A stretch of DNA of 52,626 bases from Gammaproteobacteria bacterium. Its GTDB lineage: Bacteria > Pseudomonadota > Gammaproteobacteria > UBA6429 > Thiohalophilaceae. Below the pieces are notes generated by a model. That model was given only the letters and a program-made list of their open reading frames with translations, was not told the DNA's origin and made no database searches. A program made the position numbers and the translations under genes. Positions 7,771 to 16,092 of the stretch are shown in pieces (position 1 is the first letter of the stretch; each line of letters opens with the position of its first letter). Where the stretch lies: assembly GCA_024275115.1 (NCBI GenBank), contig JAJRZT010000010.1, forward strand, positions 1 to 52,626, given 5' to 3'.

Positions 7771-8586
7771 TTATTCTGATACATTTGTAGTTGCATTAAT
7801 ATTATAGTCACCCTGTGGGCTGTCCACTGTTAGTTTTAATTCCCAGCGTCCCGGATACTTCAAGGCAATGTCGACACGATAAATTCCCGGCTCAACTTCT
7901 TTTAAAACAATCGCCTGATCCTGCTTACTGGTATTACCTCGCTGAAAGCTGCCTTTCACCTTTGCATGAATAACCGGCTGCTGTTTTGCATTACGTAAAG
8001 ATAACTGAAAGGTTGCCTTTTTATTTGCAACCGGTGAAACTAACCAGCCATATTTAATTTTCCAGCCACGTTGCCGCTGCTCGTCAAGACGCTGCTGATA
8101 CTGATTATATTGATCTTCTCTTTCATGAAAATTGTGCTCAATAATCCCCGGGAAATAAGAGCTTACCTCACCACCGCCTTTTGGCTCGGGAATTAAAAAC
8201 ACCGGCAATAAAGATTTGCCTCCCTGCTGGGCAACGGTAATAAACACGCTATTAACACTCACCACCACTACAAAAAAACCAACGATTAACAACGGCGCCC
8301 AATGCCACTTTTTTGCAACTCTGGCGCCCGCCTTCTTTTGCTCTATGGCCTGACTATGCAGTATGGTTAATAAATAAAGGGTTACACCATAAATAGCAAA
8401 CTGAATGGCAAAAACATCCACGCCGGGCCAATCAGCAATGAGTAACGGAATATAGATACTGCAAAGCGCCAGAAAAGTAATGAATAACGCGGGCAGACTT
8501 TTGAGGCGACTAAAAAATCGTATCGTGCTGTGCACAATAACAATAAAAACAACCCCCATAGCCAGGGTTAAAAGTACATTATTCAT
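7771..8586 (-). CDS. ccoH: FixH/CcoH-like cbb3 assembly protein with N-terminal membrane extension
   Basis: The C-terminal half (about residues 100-271) has one membrane helix followed by a beta-rich periplasmic domain of the FixH type, ending in GRWELKLTVDSPQGDYNINATT. The N-terminal 95 residues add about three extra membrane helices absent from the usual 150-180-residue CcoH. The position between ccoG and ccoI supports the assembly role. Whether the extension is a fusion with a separate small membrane protein or a lineage feature is not clear. CcoH is thought to stabilise the oxidase during assembly. Confidence 0.85.
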   Translation of the reverse strand: MNNVLLTLAMGVVFIVIVHSTIRFFSRLKSLPALFITFLALCSIYIPLLIADWPGVDVFAIQFAIYGVTLYLLTILHSQAIEQKKAGARVAKKWHWAPLLIVGFFVVVVSVNSVFITVAQQGGKSLLPVFLIPEPKGGGEVSSYFPGIIEHNFHEREDQYNQYQQRLDEQRQRGWKIKYGWLVSPVANKKATFQLSLRNAKQQPVIHAKVKGSFQRGNTSKQDQAIVLKEVEPGIYRVDIALKYPGRWELKLTVDSPQGDYNINATTNVSE

Positions 8587-8621
8587 ATTTTTCTCATTGC
8601 CTCTATTCCAGTACTGATGGA

Positions 8622-10061
8622 TTATTTATTTAAAACGGATTGTTTGAATAATTTTTTTGGTGTGAAAAAATTATCGGTATGTGTCCAGTTACTGCTCTTC
8701 TCATTTATATTTGTCAGCACAAATTCAAAACTTTTGTTTTCTTTAAGTATTTTCCTTGGTGGCATTTTAATTTTCACATAAAAAGTTGAACTACTTGCAG
8801 CTGAAACATGTATTTTATCAAAGCGCCCAAGATCAAGAATGGCACCCTCCAACCCGCGCAAACTAACAGTAAGCCACATTTGCCTGTCTGTTTTGTTATT
8901 TATTTTTATCGCATACCGGTTCTGAATATCACCATTCGACAGGACAACAAATAAAGGCTGACGCACCTGTCGCACACTCACATCAACAACTGACCGGGCA
9001 ATCAACCCCCAAAAGAAAATAACGGCCACAGCAACCAGCACCAACCCATAAATAATTGTTTTTGGTTTTAATATACGCGTTCTTTTACCCTGCATTTCAT
9101 TTTCAGATGAATACCGAATTAAGCCCTTAGGGTAGCCAACGGATGTCATTATCTTACTACAGGCATCAATACAAAGTGCGCAAGTGGTACACTGATATTG
9201 CAAACCATTTCGGATGTCGATGCCGGTTGGGCAAACCTGAACACAATAGCCGCAATCAACACAATCACCATAGCCCTGCTGCTCACGTTTATCGCGTTTA
9301 ATTAATTCCTTGCTCGGCTTATGTCGCCCTTTTTTTCCTTCACCACGTATCGAATCATAAGCAACCACGATGGTATCTGAATCAAACATGGCACTTTGAA
9401 AACGTGCATAAGGACACATATAAGTACAAACCTGTTCACGTGCAATGCCTGCCATTACATAGGTTGTCAGCGTCAGAAACAGTATCGTAATGCCAGCCGC
9501 AAAGGGTGCCTGGAAGGTAAGAATTTCAACAATAAGATCCGGCGCATTTCCCCAATACAGGGTAAAAGCAATTCCGGTAAGAAAAGCCACCAGCAACCAC
9601 AAAAAATGTGTCAGCCCTATTTTAAATATCTTCTGTGCATTCCACTTTGATTCTGCCAGTTTAATTCTTGCCGGACGTTCTCCTTGCACCCGGTGTTCAA
9701 TGTACATAAATACATCGGTCCATAATGTCTGAAAACAGAAATAGCCACAGAAAACACGCCCGGCAATGCCGGTTACAAAAAATAGCAACAGAGCAGCAAA
9801 AGCAAACAATAAAGCCAGCCAGAAAATATCCTGAGCAAAAAGTGTAAAATCGAAGATATCAAAACGGCGCGCCGTGATATCAAAAATAACCGCTTGCGAA
9901 GGGCCGCTCTCTCGTTCCCAACGTAACCACGGCAATAAAAAATAAACACCATAGGCAAGAATAACAATTGCAGTTTTTATTCTACGATAAAATCCTTTAA
10001 CAGAGCGCGGATAGATAGCAGTGCGCTGCTGTTCCGGATGGGGTGTGGGTGTTTCGCTCAT
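8622..10061 (-). CDS. ccoG: Cytochrome c oxidase accessory protein CcoG (4Fe-4S ferredoxin domain)
   Basis: CcoG is a membrane ferredoxin-like protein that reduces copper for cbb3 oxidase assembly. The 479-residue product has several membrane helices, a cysteine pair region near CTYMCPYARFQSAM, two cluster motifs (CVDCGYCVQVCPTG and CTTCALCIDAC), and a C-terminal immunoglobulin-like domain. I placed the start at the ATG of MSETPTPHPEQQ. The frame could extend 10 codons upstream to a TTG at 10091, but that adds a non-homologous hydrophobic stretch. It follows ccoP in the canonical order. Confidence 0.92.
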   Translation of the reverse strand: MSETPTPHPEQQRTAIYPRSVKGFYRRIKTAIVILAYGVYFLLPWLRWERESGPSQAVIFDITARRFDIFDFTLFAQDIFWLALLFAFAALLLFFVTGIAGRVFCGYFCFQTLWTDVFMYIEHRVQGERPARIKLAESKWNAQKIFKIGLTHFLWLLVAFLTGIAFTLYWGNAPDLIVEILTFQAPFAAGITILFLTLTTYVMAGIAREQVCTYMCPYARFQSAMFDSDTIVVAYDSIRGEGKKGRHKPSKELIKRDKREQQGYGDCVDCGYCVQVCPTGIDIRNGLQYQCTTCALCIDACSKIMTSVGYPKGLIRYSSENEMQGKRTRILKPKTIIYGLVLVAVAVIFFWGLIARSVVDVSVRQVRQPLFVVLSNGDIQNRYAIKINNKTDRQMWLTVSLRGLEGAILDLGRFDKIHVSAASSSTFYVKIKMPPRKILKENKSFEFVLTNINEKSSNWTHTDNFFTPKKLFKQSVLNK

Positions 10062-10169
10062 ATTATCTATATAGCAAAAAAGGAGAGCCAAAACTGATAT
10101 TCAGCCCTGACTCTCCCGAATGTATTTCCTTCCATATCTATGGATGCCTCTACAGGTGCCAGTGGCGGC

Positions 10170-11120
10170 TTATTTACCACCACCTAGCTGATGCACATAA
10201 AAAGCAAGAATCTTGATTTGAGTTTCTGTTAAACGCTCATCCCATGGTGGCATTTTACGGTTAACACCCTTTTTAATAATTGCTTTAACCGCTTCTTTTT
10301 TCGCTTGCAGATTATCGGCTGCGGGCACATCGGCCAATGTCCAAACGCTATCCGTTAAATTGGCAGCGCCCATCGACTCCATACCCGACCCTGCTTTGGT
10401 ATGGCAAAAATAACAACCACCGCTGGTACTGTTAAATATTTCCTTACCACGTGCTGTTTTGGCAACATCGGTTTTATGTTTAGACAGGCTTAGAACATAC
10501 TCAGCAACATCATCAATTTGTGTTGCGTTTAACTTCGCACTAAAGGCGGGCATAATACCGTTTCGCCCCGCCGCAATCGACGTTTTAATTTGTTCAAAAC
10601 TACCACCCCACAACCAGGCATCATCTGCGAGATTAGGGTAAGCACCCACAACCCCCGCACCACCGGGCTGGTGGCAAGCAGCACAGTTATCGGCGTACAG
10701 TACTTTTGCCATTGAATAAGCAAAATTACTTTTTACTTCATCGTTTGCAATATCTTCTATGCTGGCAGAGGCTAACTGATCCAGATATTTTTGCTGTTTA
10801 ATTTCTGCTTCTCGCATATTTTTTTCAAACAGCGCACGCGTGTTCCAGTGTGTTTTTACCTGTTTACCATCGGCAGTTGTGTATTCAATGTCATTCATTA
10901 CACCTTTAGTATAATCGTTGCCAATTGGCCACGCTGGAAATAAAATCCAATATACAATTGCAAAGACAATCGAAGCATAAAAGCCCCACACCCACCAGTT
11001 AGGGAGCGGATTATTAAATTCCTGAATATCACCATCCCAGGCATGGCCGGTGGTTTGAACCGCTGGCTTTTTGGTTTGTGGTTTATTGCTATCTGGTTTA
11101 GTGTTATTTGTAGATGCCAT
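10170..11120 (-). CDS. ccoP: cbb3-type cytochrome c oxidase subunit III (diheme cytochrome c)
   Basis: CcoP passes electrons to the catalytic subunit. The protein has 316 residues. The N-terminus carries the conserved HAWDGDIQEFNNPLPNWW segment (26-43), followed by a membrane helix, and two heme c sites follow: CAACH at 146-150 and CYFCH at 236-240. Methionine ligands are plausible in the GIMPAFSAKL and RKMPPWDERL contexts. The gene follows ccoQ by 13 bp. Its length is normal for the family. Confidence 0.96.
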   Translation of the reverse strand: MASTNNTKPDSNKPQTKKPAVQTTGHAWDGDIQEFNNPLPNWWVWGFYASIVFAIVYWILFPAWPIGNDYTKGVMNDIEYTTADGKQVKTHWNTRALFEKNMREAEIKQQKYLDQLASASIEDIANDEVKSNFAYSMAKVLYADNCAACHQPGGAGVVGAYPNLADDAWLWGGSFEQIKTSIAAGRNGIMPAFSAKLNATQIDDVAEYVLSLSKHKTDVAKTARGKEIFNSTSGGCYFCHTKAGSGMESMGAANLTDSVWTLADVPAADNLQAKKEAVKAIIKKGVNRKMPPWDERLTETQIKILAFYVHQLGGGK

Positions 11121-11133
11121 AATTTCTTACTCT

Positions 11134-11319
11134 CTAATCTTTTTCATCTTTATCATCTTCTTCGAAGGGAATATTTTTATACGATTCCAGCCGCTGCTTA
11201 CGTTTTTTATTGCTAAAAACGTAAATGATAATGCCAACAAACGTTACAAAGAAAAGTACCAAAGCAAATGGCTTGGTGTTTTCCAAATGTGTAAACCAGT
11301 TAAAAAAGTCAGCTATCAT
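11134..11319 (-). CDS. ccoQ: cbb3-type cytochrome oxidase subunit CcoQ
   Basis: This 61-residue protein has one membrane helix (about residues 17-37) followed by a basic then acidic cytoplasmic tail ending in EEDDKDEKD. CcoQ is a small stabilising subunit of the oxidase. Its position between ccoO and ccoP settles the identity, since the sequence itself is only weakly conserved. Confidence 0.88.
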   Translation of the reverse strand: MIADFFNWFTHLENTKPFALVLFFVTFVGIIIYVFSNKKRKQRLESYKNIPFEEDDKDEKD

Positions 11320-11344
11320 AATTTTATACTATGTTATCCAGAAC

Positions 11345-12094
11345 CTAACGGAACGTTGCAAAGTGCCCATCATCAAATTTCTTGAAGTCAACCATTGTAC
11401 CCAGTACTTGCAAGTACGCGACCATTGCATCCATTTCTGTTATGTTGGTTTTGTCACCGTCATAATTATGCGTGAATGCCTGTTCAATCAGATTGGCTTC
11501 GGCCTGATTAGTATCCAGTAATTTTGCTACGTCTTCACCAAAGCGTTTCACATTAATATCGTATTCTGCTTTAGTTTGTGAATAAGGAACACCCACTGCT
11601 TTTAGTGCTTTTAGGCGTGCTTCAATATCCTTGTATTTCAGCTTGTTTTCCAGCAACCAGGGGTAATTTGGCATAATCGACTCACGCACAACCGAGCGTG
11701 GTGCCACTAAATGCTGCACATGCCATTGATTGGAATACTTATTTCCCACACGCGCAAGATCCGGCCCGGTACGCTTGCTACCCCATTGGAACGGGTGATC
11801 GTATTTTGATTAAGCAGCTAAAGAATAGTGCCCATAACGCAACGCTTCATCACGGAAAGGACGAATCATTTGTGAATGGCAAAGGTAACAACCTTCGCGC
11901 AGGTAAATATCACGACCACGTAATTCCAAAGGTGTATAAGGCCGGACGGTTTCAAGGCCATTTACTTTTACTTCTTCTACCGTGTCATCCAGAAAATACA
12001 ACGGTACAATTTCAGCCAGGCCACCAATGCTGATAACAACAAAGGTTAAAGCAATCAGCCAGCCAGCATTTGTTTCTATCGTTTCATGTTTCAT
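11345..12094 (-). pseudogene. ccoO: cbb3-type cytochrome c oxidase subunit II, interrupted by an in-frame TAA
   Basis: CcoO is the monoheme cytochrome c subunit. The frame opens at 12094 ([12 protein letters not shown]), has one membrane helix, and carries the heme site CYLCH at residues 69-73. After RYGHYSLAA a TAA stop occurs at 11812-11810 (codon 95). The same frame continues without shift as [20 protein letters not shown] to a normal end at 11345. Homologues have Glu at this position (for example GES or AES before the YDHP motif), so one GAA to TAA change explains it. The truncated product would lose the C-terminal heme ligand region. All other cco genes are intact, so this is a recent mutation, a sequence error, or a recoded stop. 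Confidence 0.88.
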
Positions 12095-12114
12095 TATTTA
12101 TGCTCCTAACCCCG

Positions 12115-13572
12115 TTACTGTGCTGTTACCATTTTATCGGCAATTTTTGCTTCGAATTCTGCTTTTTCATTTTTAGATTTGCGTACCGTCATATAGACAT
12201 TGTAAACCATAACAAAAATACCCAGCACAAATAACAAGCCACCCAGTGCACGCATAATATACGGGAGGTGCAAACGTTCGACAGACTCAATAAAGGTATA
12301 AGCCAGATTGCCATACTCATCAAAGGCACGCCACATAAGACCCTGACCAATACCTGCAACCCATAGAGCAGAGATGTATAAAATAATACCAACCACTGCC
12401 AGATAAAAATGTACATTAATTAAACGCGTACTGTACATGGTTGTATCCCATAGACGCGGGATTAAGTGATAGAACGAACCAAAGGTAATCATCGCAACCC
12501 AACCCAGTGCACCGGAATGCACATGGCCAATCGTCCAGTCAGTGTAATGTGATAAGGCATTGACACTTTTCAGTGACATTAACGGGCCTTCAAAAGTCGC
12601 CATACCGTAGAAGGCTAACGCCACAATTAAAAAACGCACAATCGGATCAGAGCGTAATTTGTCCCAGGCACCGGATAAAGTCATGATGCCGTTGATCATG
12701 CCACCCCAGGAGGGCAACAATAATAAAATAGAGAAGGTAGCAGCAAGCGTTGACGTCCAGTCAGGCAGAGCCGTCCAGTGTAAATGATGTGCGCCTACCC
12801 ACATGTACAGGAAAATAAGTGCCCAGAAGTGAATAATAGACAAACGGTAAGAATAAACCGGCCGACCTGCCTGCTTGGGGACAAAGTAATACATCATACC
12901 GAGGAAAGCAGCGGTTAAGAAAAAGCCGACGGCATTATGCCCGTACCACCATTGTGTCATCGCATCCTGCACGCCCGCCTGTAAACTGTACGAGCTTAAG
13001 CTGAACAAGCCCACCGGCATCGCCATATTGTTCACAATATGTAAAATCGCGGTTGCCAGAATAAAGGCAATAAAGAACCAGTTAGCGACATAGATATGTG
13101 GCTGCGAACGGCGGCGCAATGTTTGCACATAGATAACCAGATACGCGACCCAGGTAACTGCAATTAAAATATCAATTGGCCAGACCATTTCAGCATACTC
13201 ACGTGCTTGCGTGTAACCCAGCATATAAGAAATAGCCGCTGAACCCACCGCAATTTGCCAGCCCCAGAAAGTATAAATGGGCATCAGCTCACCCCAAAGG
13301 CGAACCTGACAAGTTCTTTGTACAATATAATACGATGTTGCGAATAACGCACTACCGCCAAAGCCAAAAATAACCAGCGTGGTATGCACTGGCCGCAAAC
13401 GCCCAAAGGTTATCTCCGGGGTATTAAAATTAAAAATAGGCCAGGCAAGCTCAAGGGCAATATACAAACCGGTAAACATACCGAGTACGCCCCAGACAAG
13501 TGACATAATGGTGAATTTTTTAACAATATCATAGTTATATGATTGTGGAGATACTTGCGATGTTGCAGCCAT
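12115..13572 (-). CDS. ccoN: cbb3-type cytochrome c oxidase subunit I (catalytic)
   Basis: CcoN holds heme b and the heme b3-CuB centre that reduces oxygen. The 485-residue protein has about 12 membrane helices and the conserved histidine contexts of the family, including [37 protein letters not shown] and [15 protein letters not shown] placed the start at the ATG of [15 protein letters not shown], which has AGAGGCG 5 bp upstream, 12 codons inside the longest frame. It is the first gene of the cluster, 20 bp before ccoO. The 300 bp upstream lacks a recognisable FNR box. Confidence 0.96.
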   Translation of the reverse strand: MAATSQVSPQSYNYDIVKKFTIMSLVWGVLGMFTGLYIALELAWPIFNFNTPEITFGRLRPVHTTLVIFGFGGSALFATSYYIVQRTCQVRLWGELMPIYTFWGWQIAVGSAAISYMLGYTQAREYAEMVWPIDILIAVTWVAYLVIYVQTLRRRSQPHIYVANWFFIAFILATAILHIVNNMAMPVGLFSLSSYSLQAGVQDAMTQWWYGHNAVGFFLTAAFLGMMYYFVPKQAGRPVYSYRLSIIHFWALIFLYMWVGAHHLHWTALPDWTSTLAATFSILLLLPSWGGMINGIMTLSGAWDKLRSDPIVRFLIVALAFYGMATFEGPLMSLKSVNALSHYTDWTIGHVHSGALGWVAMITFGSFYHLIPRLWDTTMYSTRLINVHFYLAVVGIILYISALWVAGIGQGLMWRAFDEYGNLAYTFIESVERLHLPYIMRALGGLLFVLGIFVMVYNVYMTVRKSKNEKAEFEAKIADKMVTAQ

Positions 13573-13795
13573 AAACGCGCCTCTAACGGTAAACCTTAAA
13601 ATGTGCATGCATTAGCGGCAGAAAAGGGGAAAGTTTGAGTACCAACTTCACCCTTGCCTGCCAATAATAAACATAGCATGGAGGTTGTAATTTAATGATA
13701 TGCTAATATTGTATTATCTTTACGATTATTCAGCAAGTATTGTATGAAATACACCACTGAAATTATATCCCGCAATCCGGGAATAACCTCTACAC

Positions 13796-13840
13796 TATGT
13801 AAAGATGGCATATGTAAAGACGACATATGTAAAGACGACA
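13796..13840. repeat. Three tandem 15-bp repeats between ccoN and the lipoprotein gene
   Basis: Copies TATGTAAAGATGGCA (13796-13810), TATGTAAAGACGACA (13811-13825) and TATGTAAAGACGACA (13826-13840) abut exactly; the last two are identical and the first differs at two positions. The array lies in the shared upstream region of the divergent ccoN and lipoprotein genes, ending 37 bp before the lipoprotein start codon. The 15-bp period is not a whole number of helical turns. It could be a regulatory array or simple slippage. Confidence 0.8.
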
Positions 13841-13877
13841 GCGGAAGACTCAATCCTTGATAGCCAGCGAAAAGTGC

Positions 13878-14363
13878 ATGCAAAGCAAACCAAAATATAC
13901 CTTATATATAGGCCTGGTTTTCAGCATGTCTCTATTTTTGTTAACAAGTTGCGCGAAAGACAATGCTGAAAACGCGCTAAAACAGGCATTAACAGAGCTT
14001 GTCAGTGCTGTGGAAAATAAACAACACCGCTCTGTGAGGCAAAAACTAACCCCCGATTTTAAGGGCAACCACCGCTTCAACCAACAAACCATGTCGGCCT
14101 ATGTTTTTCGCTATTATCTGCGCCACAAGTTTATAAAGATTTATACTCTGGTAAATACCATTGATATGAGCAAGGATAAAAATGAGGCCAAAATGTTATT
14201 TCATGCCGTACTCACCAGCACCAAAACGACCCTGCCTGAGCGTATGCGAGCATTTCGAGTTCAGTCACATTGGGTAAAACTGGATAATGAGTGGAGAATA
14301 AAAGCGGCTAACTGGGTGGAAGTTCAGGCTCAAACCGTATACCCGGAAGTAACAAAACAATAA
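13878..14363 (+). CDS. Lipoprotein with NTF2-like fold, unknown function
   Basis: The 161-residue product begins MQSKPKYTLYIGLVFSMS and has a lipobox LLTSC followed by AKDN, so it should be processed by signal peptidase II and lipidated at the cysteine. Asp at +2 after the cysteine (AKD has Ala at +2, Lys at +3) does not indicate inner-membrane retention. The mature part alternates helices and strands and ends with WVKLDNEWRIKAANWVE, as in NTF2/SnoaL-like domains. A longer form starting at a TTG at 13857 is less likely. It is divergent from the cbb3 cluster and convergent with the Crp/Fnr gene. Confidence 0.7.
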   Translation: MQSKPKYTLYIGLVFSMSLFLLTSCAKDNAENALKQALTELVSAVENKQHRSVRQKLTPDFKGNHRFNQQTMSAYVFRYYLRHKFIKIYTLVNTIDMSKDKNEAKMLFHAVLTSTKTTLPERMRAFRVQSHWVKLDNEWRIKAANWVEVQAQTVYPEVTKQ

Positions 14364-14387
14364 CCCGAAAAAAGAGCAGCCCTGCAA

Positions 14388-15128
14388 CTAGCCGCGACTG
14401 GTTCGCTTGCCTTTACCTTGTGAAACAAGTTTCAAAGTGTGTTTGCAATTCAAATGAATACTGCCACGAGAAAGTTTAATGCAACGCTTATGCTCAAAAT
14501 CTTTCAGGATTCGGCTCACCATCTCACGGGTTGTCCCTAGTTCATGGCCTAAGTCACTGTGAGTAATAGCAATAGGCCGACCACAATTGCGCTCAAATTG
14601 CGTCTGTAACCAGCATGCAATGCGTAAATCGAGCCGGTCAAAAGCTAAACCGGACACCAGATTAACCATATTGGCAAGCCGTTCGGTTAAGCTGCGTAAC
14701 ACATAATTTCGAAAACCATCTGATTTTGACATTGTATTGTGAAACTCAGAACGACTAATGACTAAACCACGCACACTGGTTTCTGCCTGAGCCATAATGG
14801 GGTAAGGCATACCATTGACCAAATTGTTTAAGTTGTGAATACAAAGTTCACCCGGTTCAACACGATAAAGGGTCATTTCACGCCCTTCGTCTGAATCTTT
14901 AAAGACGCGCACGGTTCCTTCAACCACTAACATTAAGTGCTTACACTCCATATTTTCGCTGAACATAACGGTATTTGCATCAAACGTGTGTAATTTTGCC
15001 GTTTCAAGCATTGCCCAGCAATGTGTATCTGCCTGCTCGAGCAAATCCGGGTAGTCGGCCAATAAATCATGCAATTTATCGCTCGGTGCGACTTGAAGGT
15101 TTGCCACAGGTGTTGCAAGTGTTGACAT
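14388..15128 (-). CDS. Crp/Fnr family transcriptional regulator without FNR iron-sulfur cysteines
   Basis: The 246-residue protein has an N-terminal cyclic-nucleotide-like sensor domain (about 45-150), a long dimer helix, and a C-terminal winged helix with the recognition segment GTTREMVSRILKDFE. The E-x2-SR pattern in the recognition helix is the one FNR uses to read TTGAT half-sites. It lacks the clustered N-terminal cysteines of FNR/ANR. Cysteines at HCW, MECKH and GELCIHN in the sensor domain may serve redox or heme sensing, which is inference. It lies between the lipoprotein and the DsrE2-like gene and near the cbb3 cluster. FNR-like boxes at 33951, 33983 and 45637 are possible targets. 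Confidence 0.88.
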   Translation of the reverse strand: MSTLATPVANLQVAPSDKLHDLLADYPDLLEQADTHCWAMLETAKLHTFDANTVMFSENMECKHLMLVVEGTVRVFKDSDEGREMTLYRVEPGELCIHNLNNLVNGMPYPIMAQAETSVRGLVISRSEFHNTMSKSDGFRNYVLRSLTERLANMVNLVSGLAFDRLDLRIACWLQTQFERNCGRPIAITHSDLGHELGTTREMVSRILKDFEHKRCIKLSRGSIHLNCKHTLKLVSQGKGKRTSRG

Positions 15129-15340
15129 CAGAGGTGCCTATTCCTTAAATTTGTATATTATTTAATCATATTTGGGAAAGGACGCCAAGCACCCTTTTTC
15201 TGGAAAACGAGCTATTTTAAGCTAATGATGCTATTTTCCCCGCTCCTTGGCTCAAACTCTGTAACTTAGAGCACACTTTGCCAAGTATCAGGCAAAACCC
15301 AATATATTTCAAGGTGCCCGCTTTACGCAGAACAAACATA

Positions 15341-15371
15341 AAAAAAGGGTAACTTACATAAAGTTACCCTT
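15341..15371 (-). terminator. Rho-independent terminator of the DsrE2-like gene
   Basis: The arms AAGGGTAACTT (15345-15355) and AAGTTACCCTT (15361-15371) form a perfect 11-bp stem with a 5-nt loop. On the minus strand the stem is followed by a run of seven T (15341-15347 overlap). It lies 27 bp beyond the stop codon of the minus-strand gene. Confidence 0.85.
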
Positions 15372-15397
15372 AAACGCAGACTACCGTTTGTTAATCT

Positions 15398-15877
15398 TTA
15401 AATATATAAGCAAATATCCGAATCACCTGCAAATTCAAAAAATTTCGCTGCACCGGCATATTCAACACAATCGATTAATTCCGAAGGCTCAAAATCAAAT
15501 AAATCGACCGTCATCTGGCAGGCCGTGATCTTCACGTCTGCTTCTATACATAAGTCACGAAGCTCCTCTAAAGTCGCCACGCCCTTGCTCTTCATTTTTG
15601 ATTTCATCATCATGGTCATAATGCTTTGCATACCCGGAATTGCGGTACCAATCACAGGGAACCATTTATCCATCCCCATAGGCATGGGCATACCCGGATT
15701 CCCTAATGGGCTCACCTGCACTTTCATTTTTTTCTTTAAAAGCTGTAAACCGTAAAATGTAAAAAAGATTTCAACATCATAGCCAAGCGCCGCAGCGGTT
15801 GATGCTAATATAAAAGGAGGGTAACCCCAGTCTAATGTACCTTTTGTTGCGATAATGGCTAATTTTTTATTACTCAT
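15398..15877 (-). CDS. DsrE/DsrF-like family protein (DsrE2 type)
   Basis: The 159-residue protein begins MSNKKLAIIATKGTLDWGYPP and shows the DsrE2 pattern: a Rossmann-like start, a middle rich in glycine and methionine, and a conserved cysteine in ITACQMTVDLF. DsrE2 proteins carry sulfane sulfur in the cytoplasm or at the membrane of sulfur-oxidising and other bacteria. I placed the start at 15877, where GGGATT precedes ATG, not at the longer 15919 start. It is monocistronic with its own terminator, upstream of the Crp/Fnr gene on the same strand. The specific sulfur partner is not in view. Confidence 0.82.
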   Translation of the reverse strand: MSNKKLAIIATKGTLDWGYPPFILASTAAALGYDVEIFFTFYGLQLLKKKMKVQVSPLGNPGMPMPMGMDKWFPVIGTAIPGMQSIMTMMMKSKMKSKGVATLEELRDLCIEADVKITACQMTVDLFDFEPSELIDCVEYAGAAKFFEFAGDSDICLYI

Positions 15878-16092
15878 GATTGAATCCCAAGTTGTGTGGT
15901 TCCCGTAATGTAGGTTCAAAGTCTAACGAGCAACAACTGACTTTTCTGTACGTATTCGCACTTAAGCAAGAATTAATTCAAAACACTTAGAAAATCATTT
16001 TCACAGAAATGTATCCATTGGCACAGACCCCGGCCGTACTCTTTGACTAGGATAATTACCATTACAAAAACTAAATTAACCAGAGAGTCATA

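Noticed and set aside
11750-11830. A frameshift in ccoO.
   Set aside because: The two halves are in the same frame (11809 minus 11749 is a multiple of three) and the residues continue directly after the TAA, so it is a nonsense codon.
13635-13665. TTGAGTACCAACTT before ccoN as an FNR box.
   Set aside because: Only the first half resembles the consensus; the second half does not match ATCAA.
13857-13877. TTG start giving a longer lipoprotein.
   Set aside because: The ATG at 13878 gives a normal lipoprotein signal peptide length; the TTG adds a polar leader without a clear ribosome-binding site.
13692-13883. A 63-residue minus-strand frame with repeated SLHM units.
   Set aside because: It is the translation of the 15-bp tandem repeat and the overlapping lipoprotein start, without a ribosome-binding site.
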